A DNA stretch of 49,244 bases from Rhizaria sp. SCN 62-66 (lineage: Eukaryota; Rhizaria, unplaced), in the NCBI GenBank assembly GCA_001724265.1, contig MEDY01000217.1, positions 1-49,244 on the forward strand, given 5' to 3'. Position numbers and translations under genes: made by a program. Position 1 is the first letter of the stretch. Each line of letters opens with the position of its first letter. The notes under the pieces are model-generated. The model was not told the origin of the DNA. It saw only the letters and a program-made list of their open reading frames with translations, and did not search any database. Shown piece by piece: positions 47,175 through 49,244 of this stretch.

Positions 47175-47745
47175 AGGTAAGTGGACTGAGCCCTAAGTGG
47201 ATTCAGCCCTTACAGGTGTAAGTGCACTCAGCGTGGATGTAGTCTTACAAAGCTACACGTCTATACACGTGAGCTCGCTTGCTTATGCGTATTTTTAGTT
47301 CGGTTTGTGCAGTTATTGTTTTAGTTGTTTTCCAGAGTGAGTAACTCGTTTCGTGCTTGGCGACGCATGAAATGTTATGACATGCGGTGTGATCAGAATT
47401 ACTTGAAGATATACACTGATATGTTCATTGTTGATGTTCTTCGCCCCTTCGTGACTCATTTACTACGACATGCAAGATCAAGATACAACGCACTCGAAGA
47501 ACGTGATAAGACTGAACTGTATTTGACACGAGCTCAGATTTATAAGAGCACAAATAAAAAAAAAAACACGCAGAAACAAAGAACAAACAAAGTAATGCTG
47601 AAAACAGGAATATCACGACATCTCACTTCGTGGATGCGGACACAACATCTACGGCGACGTGTTACGCAAAACAACGAGCCTCGAAAGCGATCTCATCGTT
47701 GCTTAGTTGAAGTCAACTCCGCACTTCGACGGTATAAGTACGTAT
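47175..47745. other. Convergent spacer, METTL / MORN
   Basis: 571 nt between two 3' ends. Starts with short direct repeats, then AT-rich, including an A9-10 run near 47557. The ORFs at 47325-47807 and 47425-47616 are not protein-like. Confidence 0.45.
47178..47209 (+). repeat. 16-bp imperfect direct repeat just after METTL stop
   Basis: TAAGTGGACTGAGCCC and TAAGTGGATTCAGCCC are adjacent, differing at two positions. A third diverged copy (TAAGTGCACTCAGCG) starts near 47219. Confidence 0.7.
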
Positions 47746-48717
47746 TTAGACTGTGGCGAACGCGACGCCAGCCGCATTGGGCAGAAGCCACTGCCCGTCC
47801 CCATTGACGAAGTGGTCGTTATGGAACCGCCCAAGCCAGCGCTCGCCGCCGGCCGACACAAACAGCCCCTGTCCGTGCATCTTGTTATCGCTCCAGTCGC
47901 CCGTGTACACGGCGCCCGAGGGCCAGGCGTAGCTACCGCGGCCGCTGAACTTGCCCGCAGCGAACAGCCCTTCATAGGCGGCGCCAGAGGGGAGCTCGAG
48001 GCGACCGGCACCGTGCATAAGGTCGTGCGACCAGTGACCGATGTAGATCTCGCGGCCGTGCTGGAAGCGCCCGAACCCGTGGCGCTGACGCAAAACATCA
48101 CTTCCTGCACCACCAGCACCCGCAGCAGCAGCAGTAGCGGCGGCGGCGGCGGCGGCGGCGGCGTTCGCGTTGTTGGCCGCAGCGGCGCTGTCAGCTGCAA
48201 CCGCGGTGCCGGGGGGCGTGGCGACGTCGCCCTCGGGGCCGTCAGCGGCGGGCGCGGGGGCCGGAGAAGGGAAGATCATGATCCACTCACCAGCATAGAC
48301 AGCGCCGTTGGGGAAAACGAACTTGCCGGAGCCCTGGGTCACAGTCAGCGTCGGGGCAACGGGCGCGCTGTCCTCTATAAAGAAGAGTAAAATATGTGTT
48401 CATGACATCACAAAAAGCAATGAGGAGTCAGCGTTCGATGGCGAGACAGGTGAGCGCAAGACGAACGGAGGATGTTTTTGAAGTGAATAGCGAAAGAGAA
48501 CGTACCGGTTGACGCAGTGTCATCGCGCTTGCCGCGCTGAAAAGAAAAGCAGTAAGGTAAAATACGGCGTGATTTGCATGAGAAAATGACGGTATGGTTT
48601 GGAGATTCGATTTTGAGGCTTGAGAGAGGGAAAATGGCGTACCTTCTTGGGGTCGGTGATGGAGCCGCTCTTGGAGGTCCGACGCGGGGTCGTGGGACGC
48701 TTAGCAGCAGAGCTCAT
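47746..48717 (-). CDS. MORN-repeat protein
   Basis: Three exons, 48717-48643, 48536-48506 and 48374-47746 (donors GTACGC and GTACGT), give 244 aa; the 31-nt middle exon is the smallest in the window. After a basic Ser/Thr/Pro N-terminus (about 35 residues) there are about six MORN units: GSGKFVFPNGAVYAGEW, GFGRFQHGREIYIGHW, GAGRLELPSGAAYEGLF, GRGSYAWPSGAVYTGDW, GQGLFVSAGGERWLGRF, and a last partial GDGQWLLPN. An Ala/Pro-rich insert of roughly 60 residues separates units 1 and 2. MORN sheets act as membrane-proximal or cytoskeletal scaffolds, often at flagella or cortical structures. With no catalytic domain here, a scaffold role is the reasonable inference. TAA stop at 47748-47746. Confidence 0.88.
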
Positions 48718-49132
48718 CGTATGTGAAAAAATAAACTTGGGAAATCAAGCAACAATCTCGTTGAAAAGCCTCCTTACAGATCTACTAGCGGATGTTGTGT
48801 TGCGCTGGATCAACTTTAAATCAGGCTGTTACTGAAGCTCTCTTCCCCCGGTCGTAACGGATGGATGGCTGTGCAGCAAGTCGGCCACAAGAGAATACAA
48901 AAGCATACAGCCCATCAAGGAGCATTGAATTCAATCCAAGTCGTTTCATTATATAAGAAATAGGTATAGTAGCGAGTTGCATCGATTTTTTTCATGGCAT
49001 TGTTGTATTTTGTAGACAAGAAGTTAGTGGGTTGGTGGGGGTACTGCGCGAGCGACGCATCGCATCACACAGCGAAGAGAAGTTTTAGAAAGAAGCAGGC
49101 AAGATAGGACAAGCAGTAGACGAAGTGCTCAT
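48718..49132. other. Spacer between two minus-strand genes
   Basis: 415 nt. AT-rich around 48940-49010, including TTATATAA near 48949. No gene was recognised. Confidence 0.4.
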
Positions 49133-49244
49133 TTACTCGGCAGCGACCTCCTCGGCGACGGCCTCCTCCTCAGCGGGGCGGTCGACGGTGACGCCGGCCA
49201 TCTCGAGCTGGGCCTCGAAGTCCTTGATGTGCTCGACGCCGCCG
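49133..49244 (-). CDS. 3' end of an unidentified gene, partial
   Basis: The last 36 complete codons and TAA stop of a gene that continues past the window. The visible tail reads GGVEHIKDFEAQLEMAGV followed by an acidic Glu/Ala end (EEEAVAEEVAAE). Strong codon bias toward GAG, GTC and GCC suggests an abundant protein. Acidic tails of this kind occur in many translation and chaperone proteins; I cannot name it. Confidence 0.6.
   Translation of the reverse strand, partial: GGVEHIKDFEAQLEMAGVTVDRPAEEEAVAEEVAAE

Noticed and set aside
1-49244. Trichomonad origin suggested by GTACGT donors
   Set aside because: High coding GC, an intron in nearly every gene and introns of 106-244 nt do not fit that group. 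The shared donor is more likely convergent.

Overview
This is nuclear DNA of a unicellular eukaryote. Coding exons are GC-rich, while introns and spacers are clearly AT-richer. I model 24 introns of 106-244 nt in the intact genes, and every exon phase closes. Nearly all proteins carry long Ala, Ser, Asn, Gln or Gly tracts, so several are much longer than their families. The gene set (tRNA m3C methyltransferase, queuosine salvage hydrolase, Abitram, RING/SNF2 helicase, PH-FYVE-TKL kinase, MORN protein) is typical of heterotrophic protists. I cannot fix the lineage: amoebozoan-, apusozoan- or stramenopile-like all remain possible. No tRNA, rRNA, CRISPR, virus or recognisable transposon was seen.

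Layout. 1-1084 (-): a gene interrupted by an in-frame TAG and a frame change, cut by the window edge. 1946-2756 (+): secreted saposin-B protein. 3428-9001 (+): intronless giant Ser/Ala-rich protein with RS repeats. 9954-10931 (+): small N-myristoylated/palmitoylated protein, possibly roadblock-like. 11572-13667 (-): Abitram. 14175-17743 (+): amino-acid permease of the APC type. 18306-22956 (+): large low-complexity protein with a destruction-box-like N-terminus. 23505-31232 (-): PH-FYVE-TKL kinase of 2528 aa. 31899-33199 (-): probable GPI-anchored protein with a Mid1/NALF-type cysteine pattern. 33930-35350 (+): queuosine 5'-phosphate N-glycosylase/hydrolase. 36695-45269 (-): eight-exon Rad5/HLTF/SHPRH-like SNF2-RING protein of 2434 aa. 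45664-47174 (+): METTL2/6/8-type methyltransferase. 47746-48717 (-): MORN-repeat protein. 49133-49244 (-): 3' end of an unidentified gene.

The genes do not form a pathway. Common themes are tRNA modification (QNG1 and METTL, both plus strand and both head-to-head with a minus-strand gene), membrane signalling (the kinase, the lipidated protein, the Mid1-like protein, the permease) and genome maintenance (the SNF2-RING protein). Three divergent gene pairs share short AT-rich spacers with a TATA-like box about 50-60 nt before an ATG.

The most unusual observations are: a kinase whose activation segment (DFG to APE) is about 816 residues long; in the same protein, a PH domain apparently split by a FYVE finger, with an intron inside the first zinc knuckle; and an almost invariant GTACG(T/C) 5' splice site, which predicts a compensatory change at the 5' end of this organism's U1 snRNA.
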